Assembly: GCA_038380795.1 (NCBI GenBank)
Contig: CM076272.1
Location: 3,353,001 to 3,417,000, forward strand
Source of the DNA: Pyrocephalus nanus
Lineage: Eukaryota; Chordata; Aves; Passeriformes; Tyrannidae
Direction of reading: 5' to 3'
Length of the DNA stretch: 64,000 nucleotides
A model generated the notes under the pieces. That model was given only the letters and a program-made list of their open reading frames with translations. It searched no databases and was not told where the DNA came from. A program made the translations under genes and the position numbers. Numbering within the stretch: the stretch's first letter is position 1; each line of letters opens with the position of its first letter. Positions 12,111-23,768 of this stretch are shown one piece after another.

Positions 12111-12935
12111 ACTGGAAACCATCCCTCACAGGAGGGGTCTGGGCGCACACTTAATAGGACAATTGAAAACATAGATGCAGGAAACGGACCTCCAGACCAA
12201 CCCAGGATAATTCACAGAGCAGCAGCACGTCAGAGCTTTCACCCTAGAGAGCAGCAGCACCAGTGCTGAAACCTCTGCCCCACCTTCTCTGGAATTCCCA
12301 GAGGAGATTCAGGCCAGGCACAAGGCACCTGCAGAGAGCACCTCGAGGGGGTTTAAAAGAGAATGGGGCATGACTAATTAAGAGCCAGCAAAAAACAAGG
12401 TGAGTGCTGTGGGAAGCTCGTGCATAAAATGACACAAGTGCCCTGGGGCAGGCAGGGACAGACAAAAGAACCTGCCCTAGTTTCCCACATATCTTGGCGT
12501 GCTGGTGACACAGAGGGGCTCCTGCCGCAGCTTGGAGGCCGTGGGGAAGGCACTGGGACTGCATCTCAGTGCATCCTCCACCCCTAGAGGCCACTTGCAC
12601 GAAGCGCCAGTCTTGCCCTTCCCTCCTAAACACCGACAAGCAGGATATGCTCCGGCTATGCCAGAGGATGCAGCAAGGGGCTGGCTGACAGTGGACCCAA
12701 GAGCTCTCCAGCTCCCATTACCAAGCTCATCAGCTCTCCCAGCCCGCCACAGGCATAGCAGGCCCTGCTCGTGGTCTCCCTTCCCCAGCTCTGCTGCCCC
12801 ACTGCTCCATGCAGCATCCATGCACCCCCTTAACAGCCTCTTGCCTCTCCTCCAGGTTCAGCCCTGCCCCATTCCCATCCCTCCACCCCGCTCACCCTCC
12901 TTGGCACTTGTCCAGCGCTTTATGCCTGGTTGGTT
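12111..12935. other. Non-coding DNA, nothing recognised
   Basis: GC-richer sequence with chance open frames. A strong donor-like AAG|GTGAGT near 12400 has no matching acceptor with a good pyrimidine tract upstream, so no exon is called. Confidence 0.5.
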
Positions 12936-13090
12936 TTGGTGATGACATTAATAGGCTCCCCTGAAACAGTGAGATTATGAGCTATACCCTTCCAGCTACA
13001 GAAACACTAATTATTACTGAGATAAATGGAAATATCAATAATGAAAGTCAATATTATTGCCTTCTTTGTTCCTGTTTGTTTTATTTGCAG

Positions 13091-13255
13091 ATGAAAGGAC
13101 CACTCAGGCCATCTCCCCAGGATGTGGCCAGGAGCTGGAACAGCTCCTCTTGGCAGGCTCATCCAGAGCTGTGCTACGATAAGAAATCATACTGCACACA
13201 TGCTTGCAAAGGGCTCTCTAAATCAGCAGCTCTCCAAAGCAGGCATTGTCTTTGA
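13091..13255 (+). other. Weak candidate terminal exon after a strong splice acceptor
   Basis: A long T-rich tract ends in TTTATTTGCAG at 13090, one of the best acceptor-like sequences in the window, followed directly by ATG AAA GGA. The frame stays open for 54 codons to a TGA at 13253-13255. There is no good donor and no close AATAAA, and the peptide has no recognisable domain. The AT-rich stretch just upstream (12940-13089) may be the reason for the apparent pyrimidine tract. Confidence 0.15.
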
Positions 13256-14138
13256 TTGATTCATAAAACTGGAGCTGCCTCCGTTCCCCACTCCAGAACC
13301 AGGCGAGGGAGGATTGAGGGGAGGGGAAAGGTGTAGTGTGGGTGGAAGTGATTAATCGTGGAACATGGCACAGCACTGGGAACGCTCCACAGTTTGGCTG
13401 GGTTCGATGCTCACGCCTTCATCCCCCTCACCCAGTGGGGTTCACCCACCAAGATGGGAACCAAGGACCCCTCACAGGCTCTGACAGGGATTCCTGGGCA
13501 AGCCCCACGGCCCTGCTGTGGCCGTGTGAGTGCTTACAACATCAACATTGCCTCCATCAGCAAGTCTGCTCCCTCTGCATGTTCTGAGTCAGCCTTGCTG
13601 ATTTTGGTGACAAGAGGCCTTTTTTATTAAGCCCTATTAGCCTCGCAGAGCTAACGGAGCTAAGAGCAAGCAAATGAGATGCTAATTTTGGATCAGGCCT
13701 GACAGCCTTGGGAGAGACTTCCTGGAGCAGTCCCTCTCTTACAGGCAAGACATGGGCTCCCCATGGCCCCGAACCACCACCGGATTCCCCACAGCCACGG
13801 GAGGCAGGACACATTCAGGAGGGAGCTGTGGGGTGCACCAGGGACATTTTTGTTGTTCTGAGTACACCCTAATGCATCATTAAATTGCCTCCATTCCCTT
13901 CCAAGCCCTCAGTCCACCACCCGTTCCCATTCGTGGGAACAAGCTCTTTGAATCCCAACACACCCATCTCCAAGGATCCATGCAGTGATCACCTCCCAGC
14001 TCCTCTGTGCTAAGCAGGACAAACACTTCTGCTGCCTCTCTCCAAGTGCAATAAGACCAGGAGAACTGGAAGCCTTGCAGGAGTAATTATAGCAGTTTTT
14101 AAAAAAGCAGTCAGCCCATCCTGAGTATTTCAGGGACC

Positions 14139-14145
<7 letters not shown>
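13256..14145. other. Non-coding DNA with a short regulatory-like patch
   Basis: At about 13600-13700 there is an AT-rich patch with TTTTTTATTAAG, CTATTAGCC and the octamer/POU-like GCAAATGAGATGCTAATTTT. The rest is featureless. No gene is visible. Confidence 0.4.

Positions 14146-14172
<27 letters not shown>
14146..14172 (+). repeat. Poly(A) tract, 27 bases
   Basis: An uninterrupted A-run. No AATAAA signal, intronless coding remnant or direct repeats flank it, so it does not look like a processed pseudogene tail. Simple repeat. Confidence 0.9.
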
Positions 14173-14173
<1 letters not shown>

Positions 14174-17100
14174 CTTTCTTAAAACCCCTCACTGCCCCTT
14201 GGTGCATGTCAGGGTGCAATTAAGCAGAAAGTATCAGCGCATAAACCTAAAGAAACAAACTGCCATGCACATGCAGCTCTGCTCTTCCTTCTTCCCTGTT
14301 GTTAACATTGATGTGACATCCCAAAGCTGTGTGTGCATGGTACAATCTCCCATCCCAAGACAAGGAAGGTCTGGCTCCACTGCTAGAAAACCTCTAAAGC
14401 CTCCCCATCTCACTAACACAGGGCCCAGATTCCTGTGGCAAATAGTCCCTGGTGGCCCCCACCAAAGCTCACAGGTACTGGAAAGCCTAGAACGTCAAGG
14501 CACTCTGCACAAAATCCCACCACGTGGCTCTGCAGAGCTGCTGGACCGTGGTGGTGGCTCCCAGGTTTGCCCCTCAGCCCAGCAGATGCACCTGTGGTGC
14601 CACCCTATGGCAGTGCAGTCCGGCTCCCTGCCTTGCTCGGTAGTCACTTGCACAATTAACACTTTTAACAATTAATATTTTTGAAACCAAAAATTTCTTG
14701 ATAGTTTTGTCAGCCCTCGGAGTGAGATGTTTGGAAAGAAATCTGGCGTAACCCAGGGAGCCAGGTAGAAACCAGGGAAGGCATGGAACAGAAATTCAGG
14801 GCTTTTCTTGGCAATGCTGAGGTGAAGAAAGTGGCCTTCTAAAGGAGGCCACAGACACCTCTCCCTCTGTGACATTCCTTCCTCCAGCCTGGTTCTTCCT
14901 CAGCCCTTCCAGCCACCCTGTTTAACCACAGCATTTGGGCCAGCTGAAGACAAGAGTGGCCCTGGAGTCCCCACTGTCCCTTGCACCTTTCTTGGGGACA
15001 GCCCCAACACTGCTGACACCCCTACATGAGATCTGCCCTCCCCAGCCTTTTGAAGTAGCCTTGATGCTTAAAACTTGCTTTTCAATGGGGAAACTCCAAG
15101 CCACTCCACAGAGTCTTAGTGGAAACCCTCCTGCAAGTTTCTGTCCACATCACTAGAGCTGACAACGCTGGAGAGGACAGGGAGGATTTTTTTTTGGAGC
15201 ATTTATGGCACACATATTCAGAGAGGAAGAGAAACATCCCTCAGAAACCACAGCAGTTCAAAGATCTGCTCAGTTTAAACACTAAAAATTCATGCATTAA
15301 AAATCCACTCAGGCTCAGCCCTGCCTCAGAACTAAATAAAGCCTCTGACCACATCATCCAGCCCCAAGGTTTGCAGGCTCCTTGGGGAGAGGGCTTATGT
15401 GCCTACTGGATGCTCAGGCTGAGATCCCTGCTCCCAGCACCACATGATGCTTCCCTCCAGGACACATACAGAGCCTTGGGAAGGCAGGGGAGAAAGAGGG
15501 AGGATAAAGGGGCCCTGGAGAGGGTGGGAACCTGCCTTTTCTCCCTGGGGCCCAGTGCTTCAGTAAGCACTGGGAGGTATTTTTAAGTTTCTCGTGTTCT
15601 GGCCTTCTAAATAAACTTTGGAATTCCTTCCACTGCCTTGGCATTTCTGGGGATACCTGTGTGGCTTACTTTACACTACTCTATTACCCCCAATTCCCTA
15701 GGAAATAACTTCTTGTCTCAAAGGAAAAACCAGAAGAAAAAAACAAAACCACCTCCTTTTCTAAATACCGTTCCTAGGAAAAAATCTTCATTTTTTTTCC
15801 AAATAGCACTCTGGAAGAAAATACACGATTCCAAACACAGACCAGATGGCTCTCAGTACTTGTATTTTCAGGGAGGACTTTAACCAGCAGGATCATTTCC
15901 CAGCAGAATTTTGGTTTAATAAAAGATCGCTAAGAATAAACGCACTTCAGGGCTTGCTGCTGAAAAGGTGTTTTGACAGAAAACTGCTATTTCCATGGTC
16001 TCTCCACTTGCTCTGTCAGCCCTGGCACAGTGGGAGCTCCTGCGACCAAGCATCCTTCACACACAGCTTTTCCCAGAGTCCAATCCACACAGAGCACCTG
16101 TGGGAGCAGGGAAGAGACGAGTGTCTGGGCTCATTCCTGCTTCTTATAAAATGGGAAACAGCAACAAGAAGCCAGAAATACCTCTCTGCGAAGCTGGAAA
16201 TGCCTCCCCACAGGCTCCTCTCACGCAGGAATGGGAGGCAAGGTAAGGACAGGTCCCTTTTTTGCATGCATCAGGTCGAGCCTATGCAGCCTGCTCTTTG
16301 CTTTGAGCAAAGAAGACAACGTAAAGGGGAAATTATGTATTTGAGTGTGAAAGACACTTCTGCCTCACTCTTTTGATCACCTTTTCTCTGAACCAGGTGT
16401 GGGGCACTGCCTCTGGGCAGCCCCAAGTGAGCCCCTGCACTCTCCCCCAGGCAGAAGTGTTTCTTGCTCCCAGTGGCACCACTCCTGCCAAGCAGGGATC
16501 CCAGCACACTCCATCTCTTACCACCTTGGACAACATCCAGTTTCAGCAATTCCTTCATCCCCCCCAGCTCTGGCATATAAAAGATGCTTGAATCATCCTA
16601 TTTTTTTTTTTATTAGGAAACCAAATTCTGCTCTTCACTGAGAGATCCTTTTTATTCTCTCTCAAGGACTGACACCCTGGGAAATTGTCTCAACCCTGTC
16701 AGCTCTGATGTTTGCTGTCTCACGTGCCACCTGCATCAAGCTCACAGAGTTCAGGTGAGGATGTGGATGTACAGCACAAGCCAAAACCTGCTCCTGTCTC
16801 TTTTAACTGTCCCAACAAGAGCACTGGGAGGAGGTTGAGCCAGTGGAGAGAGTGCAGGAGCTGGGCAACAGTAATAGAGACATCTCCAAAAACATTACTT
16901 TTTGGGGATCCTCTGGTCTGCCCTCTCCTGGAAGATGAAACCACTCCTGCCCAGCATTCCTAAGCTGTAGCATCTGGCTGTCCATGCTGGATCACTCCAT
17001 GAGGGCAGTGTTTGCCCCTCAGTGACATAACAAGAGTTGAAGCAAACCCACATAAGCAGAGCCACGTGACTCCATCACAAAACCCTTTCTCAAAAGTACC

Positions 17101-17369
17101 ACCATTCAAATAATAATTTTAGATACCTCTCCCCCCAGTAAAACACTCCCCTGTACAGGCATGATGGATTGAATATTTCTTGCTTGCCCCAGATACCAGC
17201 ACAAAGCAGCATTGCCTTATCCCAGGAGGGCTAGGAAGCAATTTGGGACTAAGGGGGTAGGAAAAGGCATATTTACCACATGCCAATGAATCCAGTCCAG
17301 TCCTGAAATCAGCATGACAGAGGCATGTGAGTGTCATGCACCAACACACCGAGCTTGCATGTCACCTAC
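14173..17369. other. Non-coding DNA, nothing recognised
   Basis: No gene, RNA or transposon is recognised. A segment at about 16667-16754 is flanked by a pyrimidine-rich CAAG acceptor and a CAG|GTGAGG donor and is open in one frame, but it carries no recognisable domain and is left uncalled. A T-run lies at about 16601-16612. Confidence 0.5.
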
Positions 17370-17455
17370 CTGGGTCAGATGAAGGCAGGATGTTGGGGGA
17401 TCGGATGCCAGGGGCACACTGGGCTTTGGCCTCTCCTCTGCTTTCCACTCATGCA
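17370..17455 (-). other. Weak exon candidate, 86 nt, minus strand
   Basis: On the minus strand, a pyrimidine-rich stretch ends in TTTCTCCTACAG directly before position 17455, and the segment ends at 17370 with CAG|GTAGGT. One frame (two leading bases plus 28 codons) is open throughout. The frame that would join in phase 0 has a TGA near its end. The peptide is not recognised. Strong sites at both ends are suggestive but expected several times by chance in this length. Confidence 0.2.
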
Positions 17456-19439
17456 CTGTAGGAGAAATGATACCAAAATGAAGGCTTTAAACCTGGCATT
17501 TGAGAGATGAGCAGGAGAGAAATTAAAAAGCTGTGAATGCTTTTCCCGTCTCCCTCCCAAAACTGAGCTCAGGCAAGCTTAATCTTCATCTGAGCTGATA
17601 TTTAAAAGTTATAAATCAGGCTGCAACAGACAGAAAAACACAACTACCAAAATTTAGTGGTCCCGCTGCTGAAAGGCCCAAAATGAACTGTTTAACAGAG
17701 CCATTTTCCCACGGAAATAGAGCAGGTCTGTACTTAGTAGAGCATTGATCTGCTGACAGCTACCAGGACAGATTTGGGCCAGAGCACTTGGGAATTGCTT
17801 GCAGTGATCTCTCAAGAAGCACATGCATGCAAAACCCCTTGGAAAAAACACTGTTTTAAGACAGTGCTGTAGCTGCCTACGAGGTCAGACAGCACTCACC
17901 GGCCAACACAGGCTTGCACTGCCCTCCACAAGTCTCCCCAGGCAGCTCAGTCCCTGGCTGCATCCCTGTATCCCAACCAAACACTTCACACAGGATAGGA
18001 AGTGCAAAACATCACCAAAATGAAGAGCTGCAAAAGGGGTGGACAGGCTGCCAGCACCAGAGTGCCCAAACTGACCACATCCTGACCTTGGGCTCACCTT
18101 CCCTCTGCTGCCACAGCCAAGGTACGTGCTGGAAAGGGGTGGGCACAGGTACCACAGCTGCAACTCTCATGCCAGGTGTGGAAAGAAGCCACTCTCAGTC
18201 ACCTCCTCTCCTGCCAGAAACCATTTCCCATCACAATTTTTACTGTTTCAGGAGATAAGGACAAAGCAGGGGGATGTATTCCTCCTTTCTGAGAATAAAA
18301 AGTAATTTCTCTGAAACCTGAGTAGCTCCACAAGCCAGGGGCACAGAGGAGCCTCAGGAGGCATGAACACTGCTAGAGGAGCTCCAGTCCCTAATAGGAC
18401 TCTGTCTGCCCTTCCCAGCACAGGGACACAGCTTTGGACTGGCCAGCAGTCTCCTGCCTGCCCACTAGCTTTCCTGAAGCACTTATCACCCAAGATAACC
18501 CAAGAAAAGCAAAAGCCTCTAATTTCCAGAGGTGTTCAGTGCCCTTGGCACTCATTGTCTTCAAACCCAGGTGCTCTCTGCCCCAGCCCTTGGCTAATTC
18601 TCACCATCACAGGGTACCCACAGCACAAGCAGAGAAGCCAATGACTTGGCAGGCACATGGGACAAAGAGGGCACAGGTAAGGAGTGACCACCCTCCTGCA
18701 TGTAACTCCTGCAGAGACAGGATATATAACACCAATTAATGCTTCATTTCTTTTTTTTTGAGGGGAGTGGTTTATTCCTGTTGTTTACTACACCCCCTTA
18801 TTCACTCATACATTAGCAGATCTTACAATGATCCCCAAAGCTACCCAAAATAAACCTGTGTCAAAACTAGGAGCACACCAATGCCTCCGCTTTAGGGGAA
18901 CAGAACCTGCCCAATCATGCTTCAAAGGACATCTGAAGTCTTAACATTGCTCAAGAGCCTGCAGAAAGCATTGAAAAAAATGGGAAATTATTTATCTGGT
19001 TTGCTTTTTGATTTCACACATCACGTATTTTAAAAGACTAAAAACATGTTTATGAGTTTAACATATTTAAATGGATCAAAATCTGTTCAGCAAGGAAGGA
19101 AAACAACTCTCCCACCGAAAACTTCTTGTGGGCTGGGACCTGCTTTTCAATCCTCCACCTACAACAAGGATTTCAAATCCCTTTTTAAACTGAAAGCCTG
19201 CTGCTGGGGACAGATTGGGGAGAGGACCTGGTGGGGAGCTCTGGCACCGCTCTCCTCCATCCTTGCCATTTGCATCCCTTAGCCAGAGTCACTCAGGGAC
19301 ACCTGGGCAAGGGGTCAACTGGGAACAGGGCATCTGTGTGTGGGGAGAGCACTCAGAAAAGATAAAACCAGAATCTTTCCTTCCTCCTCCTCCTCCATCA
19401 GCAGCTTTCCGTGAGGAGGATCAATGCAGCCCACTGTAA
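17456..19439. other. Non-coding DNA, nothing recognised
   Basis: Chance open frames only. A 64-nt segment at about 18613-18676 has an acceptor-like CACAG and a CAG|GTAAGG donor on +, but the acceptor's pyrimidine tract is weak. 18740-19080 is AT-richer. Confidence 0.5.
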
Positions 19440-19590
19440 CTGCACCGTTGTTCCATTTTTAATTAATGAAAGAAAAAACTAATCATTGAATTAAACTTCT
19501 CATTACTCCAGCTGAATACCCACTAAGTAAATTTAATTACTGTATGAATTGGGTTTCTCCCTGCCTGTTTCATTAGCTACTGATAAAGAT
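19440..19590. promoter_or_regulatory. Homeodomain-site-rich AT block, possible conserved element
   Basis: Several TAAT-core sites are packed together (TTTTTAATTAATG, ACTAATC, GAATTAAAC, TTTAATTAC) within 150 bases, flanked by GC-richer DNA. Clustering of homeodomain-type sites suggests an enhancer. Inference only. Confidence 0.28.
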
Positions 19591-21419
19591 GGAGGGAGGG
19601 GGCAAGAGGGGGAGAAATGAAAACAGAGAAAGAGAATGGAAGATGGGAATACTAAATGCAAACCCAGAAGTACATGATTCAGGAGGCTTTGGGGGCTTCC
19701 AGTAAGGGCCTGGGGACAGACCTTCCCCACACCAGGCTGGAGGGATTCCCTGTGGGATAACTCCACAGGGACATGGTCCTACCACCCTCTCCAGCAATAC
19801 CAGTCATGGGCACCTGTAAAACAGCCAACAGAGGTTTGGGCACAACCATCTCCCCCTCCAAACAAGGGCAGACATCGATTTCAGATCTGCAGCAACCCCT
19901 GATCCCTCCTGATCTCACGTACCTCTGAACAGCTGATTTTTTTTCCTCTGCAACAAAGGCAGCAGCCCTACAACACTTCAGTGGGGAGCCAGTGCTGACA
20001 GAAGCATGGGAGCACAGGAGAGCAGATAGAAAACACCTGCTGTCCCCACCACGCTCCCAGACACCTGCCTGGAACGCTGTGTTTGAAGCCTTCCTGCTGG
20101 AGTGGGAGTCCTGCACGCCCATGCTGCAGGGAGCCAGGATGTGCCAGCAGCAGGCTGGAAATTGGTAGAGGATGCCTCCCTGCAGCCTCCCCGTGTTGCT
20201 GCACGGATTGTTTATGGCATGATTTGAGGGTTCTCCTACTACGACTTAGCCCTCCTCTTGACAAAGGGCATGAAGCATCACAGGGCAGGCACAGCCCCAT
20301 GCCGGGGAGTCCAGCAGCCCCCACCAGACACACGTCCTTTTCAACACATGCCTCCACATCCAGCAGTTCTGAGTGACTTGATAAGGTCACATCTGGGATA
20401 GACTGGGGGTGGAGAGGGTGTAGTAAATGAAAAGCACAGCTTCTTTCTCTAATTAGGTAGTTTCAGCTGAGCTGGGTGGTGGAAGGGCTGCCCAGGTGCT
20501 CACAGTGATAGGATTTGGCAAGTATGGTCAGATCATCTCCTCTTTGCTGTTAAGGGGCCAACAGGAGCCTATGCAGCTTCTTCTGCAGCCCCAGAGGAGG
20601 GCCTGGTTCACTACAAGGCACTGTCAGCTTGTGTCCCTCACAGTGCCCCCCTTGCTCTTCTGCAAGTCGTGCTGCCTCAGGGAGGTGGGGTTCTCCCTCA
20701 TTCCCATAACTCCACCTGACCCCAAACCAAGCCGGCACGTTTGAACTCATCCCTTTGTGCTCTGGCCACACAAACCAGCCAACCTTGTCCCTTGCTTCCC
20801 CAGTCCTTTCCCCCGCCCTTCTCCCTCCCCAGAGTGGTTTCTCTTGTGCAAAGAGAGCTGAAAAACCTTCTGGGCAGACCAGAAGCTCCCTTCAGTATCA
20901 CATTTATCTCCTCAAGGTGGACTTTCTCAAACACCAGATGGAGAAAACAGATAACAGGCACAGATGCTGCTCTTCAGGGAGAAAATGGCACTGGGTGAGA
21001 GCTGCCATGCACTTCTGGCACCCAGCAGCATGTCTGGACACCAGTGGCCATCACCACAGCCCTGGGAGGAGCCAGGTGGGCTCAGCACAGCACGCTCTCC
21101 TCTCCAGCAGAAGCTTTCTGGCATAGCTAAAATTAGTTCCCACAGTCTCCTGCCATCACCAAAGTCATTGGTACAACATGTTCTGGTGCCACAAGCTCTT
21201 CCCAAGCTCCCACTCAAAACCCCCCAGCACTGTGTAGTATGTGCCCCACAGCTCCCACATGCTTGTCTTTTGTTTCAGTGGCCAAACTGAGAAAAGAAAG
21301 TAATGCAGGGTGACCAAAGCACTTTTCTTTTTTTTTTCTTTGCCAAGTTTTAAAGCCCCAGTAATAATCTGGGGCTGAATGAAACATTTTGTTTGGGCTG
21401 AAGTGAAGCTTTAATTTTG
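19591..21419. other. Non-coding DNA, nothing recognised
   Basis: Moderately GC-rich with overlapping chance open frames. No recognisable domains, RNA genes or repeat ends. Confidence 0.55.
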
Positions 21420-21600
21420 TTTGTAGGTGGCTTCCCCCCCTCCACGCTGAAAAAAAAAAAAAAAAAAAAAAACCTAGAAAAAATTCAAACTGAAATGTCA
21501 TCTCGAAACAGATGGCTGAAAGGTTTCATTTTGAAAATGTCAAAAAAAAAAAAAAATCAAACTTTTCAGTGTTTCACTTTTTTTTTTCCCCAGCCAAACC
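21420..21600. repeat. A- and T-tracts with a CATTTTGAAAATG-like motif
   Basis: A 23-base A-run (21450-21472), a 15-base A-run (21542-21556) and a T-run (21579-21589) surround a stretch with repeated GAAA/TTTC words and the near palindrome CATTTTGAAAATG. The words resemble those at about 37540-37750. It may be a decayed repeat or simply low-complexity DNA. Confidence 0.45.
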
Positions 21601-21818
21601 ACTTGCTAAATACAACCTGAATTTGTGAGTCGAGCCTGTTGACTGAAACCTGAATTTTCTGGTGCATAAGCTGCTCCATCAGAGCCTTAATGTGGACCCC
21701 ATGCTGTGACCCCACTGCAGCCAGGGATGCACGTGGAGCTGATGGGAACACAAACCTGGAGCGTGCCCTTCTCCAGAGCAGTGTCTTGGGAAAGGAAAGC
21801 CCAAGGGCAGGGACTTAC

Positions 21819-21989
21819 CGTGGCAGCAGAGCTCTGCAGCTTCGTTCGGGGTGCTGGAGAGGCGTCCCGTGCAGCGGGGGCAGAGGGGGGTGCTGTGGCC
21901 CCGGGTGGGAAGGACAGGGTGGCCCTGCCTGTCTCATGGGACCCGGCACGGAGCAGGGGGGCACCTGGCTCAGCCTCAGACACACAGCC
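21819..21989 (-). other. Exon candidate, 171 nt, in-frame, minus strand
   Basis: On the minus strand, a long pyrimidine tract (CCCTGTCCCTCTCCCTCCTGTC in part) ends in TTGCAG just before 21989, and the segment ends at 21819 with ACG|GTAAGT, a full-consensus donor. It is 57 codons long with no stop in phase 0 and open in a second frame too. The peptide is rich in Pro, Ala, Ser and Thr (PPGATAPPSAPAARDASPAP in the middle), with no known domain. It is also the most CpG-dense stretch nearby. It could be an in-frame cassette exon of a gene whose intron fills this window, a lncRNA exon, or chance. Confidence 0.3.
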
Positions 21990-23540
21990 CTGCAAGACAG
22001 GAGGGAGAGGGACAGGGTGAAGAGGGGCTGAGTGATTTGCCCCACTGGAGATCATCTCCAGAAAGGATTGCTCGCTCTCACCCATGGCCATTGATCACTG
22101 GAGCCAGCCCACCCCACGGCAGAAAGGACTGTGATGTTCATCCCAGAGCTGGTCAAAAACAGATCCCAGGGATGAGGTCTAACCACCAGCTGGGAACCAG
22201 CTTGGGGGCCATCAGATCTTACTGACAGCAAATCCCACAGCCTTTCTCCTACACCCTGAGGAGAATGGTCCTGGGTGCTTGGCCCCACCACTGCCTTGTG
22301 CCAGGACACTCCATCCCCACACACAGGTCACAATGTGATGCTGGAGGGCAACAAGCCCGCTGAAACACATGCACAAGGCTCCCACTTCCAGCAAGCAGGA
22401 ATCAGGTTTTGATTGCCAAGCTCACAGTCTAAGAGTTTTCAAGCACAAGCAAAGTCCAGCAGCTCTAAGTTCTGCCTTCAATTTGGGGCCTCAACACACA
22501 GGAAAAGAATGGAAATATTTTAAACGTGCTTTACATTTATTGATTCCCACAGAATGATAGGATTCTCAGGCCACACTGGCAGAAGCAAAGCAGGCCAGAT
22601 TCAGGAGTGTACTCTCGAAAAAAAACACCCCAAAACTTTATTCCAACACAAAATCACGGTTGTAAAAATCTGGTTTATGATCCACAGGAAGCTGGGTAAG
22701 GAAATCTCATGCCACAAAGCCTTATGAAAGCAGGAGTTGACACCTAGACCCAAAATCCAACAGTCAGGTACAGAGTTCAGGGTAGAACCTTGTAGGTTCG
22801 TTTTCTTTTCCCCTTTCACCTCTAGTTCAGCTCAGGGGCAGCAGCACAGAGATGCAGCAGGAGCATCACTCTTCCACTATGATCACAAACCACAAAATGC
22901 CGAGGCTGGAATCAGAAAACCTGTTTGTGTGAGATCACAAGCCCGATTGCTCACTGAAAGAGGATTAGATGGAGCTTAGACTAAGCATCTCAACAGTATC
23001 AGCCCATAAGAAGATGCTCAGCCGTTTCCACTGCTAAGGTAACATGGAGACAGATTTATCCACTGAGAGAGAAAATCTTACTTCTGAGGACCTTCCTCAT
23101 CACGGAGAGCAGTATTTGCCAGGTCTTTGGCTCCGTGTCCGCAGGGGCAGGGCAGGCAGGAGCCTGCCGGATGGACTCACATGGAACAAGAGGCAGACTG
23201 GCTCCAAACTCAAACCTCCTCCCAAGTTCAGGGGGCGGCAATCGGAAATTAAGCCCATCTGTTCCTAAAACATTGCGCTAGCAGAGAGGTGAGGACTCCG
23301 AAAATCTGAGCTTCCAAAGAAATTAAAAGCATAAAGAGACAGAGCTGACTGTCAGAGGAGGGAGGCTGTGACTCAGACTCACCACTGCAACGAGTTTGGA
23401 GATCTCAGCCCAGACCCCAACTAAATCTCTTGAGCAAGGACGGTGCTGCAGCACCACGTGGGTCCCCTGCACTAGCCTGCCCTGGCAAAGGATGAGATGA
23501 GGCAGCTGGAGAGCCCCAAACCTCATGGAGAAACTGCAGA
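21990..23540. other. Non-coding DNA, nothing recognised
   Basis: Chance open frames only. A short AT-rich stretch lies at about 22510-22555. The words CCCACAGAATGATAGGATTC near 22547 faintly resemble a reversed CR1 tail but are too short to call. Confidence 0.5.
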
Positions 23541-23768
23541 CAAGGGAAGATTAGATTATATATTGGGAAAGAATTCTTCCGTGTGGAGGCATCAGCACAT
23601 GTTGCCCAGAGAAGCTGTGGCTGCCCCATCCCTGGAAGTGTTCAAGGCCAGGTTGGATGGGGCTTGGAGCAACCTGGGCTAGTGGAAGTTCCAACCATCA
23701 AAGCACGAGGTTGGAACAAGATGGTGTTGAAAGTCCCTTCCAACCTGAAACATTCTGTGATTCTATGA
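23541..23768 (+). mobile_element. CR1 LINE 3' end fragment, songbird-type
   Basis: Seen: the stretch contains the hallmark words of the avian CR1 3' untranslated region in the right order: GGGAAAGAATTCTTCC, GTTGCCCAGAGAAGCTGTGG, CCATCCCTGGAAGTGTTCAA, AGGTTGGATGGGGCTTGGAG, GTCCCTTCCAACC and a closing ATTCTGTGATTCTATGA. Family knowledge: CR1 is the main LINE of birds, almost always 5'-truncated, ending in a short repeated motif rather than poly(A). Here only about 230 bases remain, with small internal deletions. It has no coding capacity. Confidence 0.93.

Noticed and set aside
14146..14172. Poly(A) tract as a processed pseudogene tail
   Set aside because: No polyadenylation signal, no intronless gene remnant upstream and no flanking direct repeats.
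22540..22590. Reversed CR1 tail
   Set aside because: Only a few words resemble CR1, without the preceding 3' UTR motifs.
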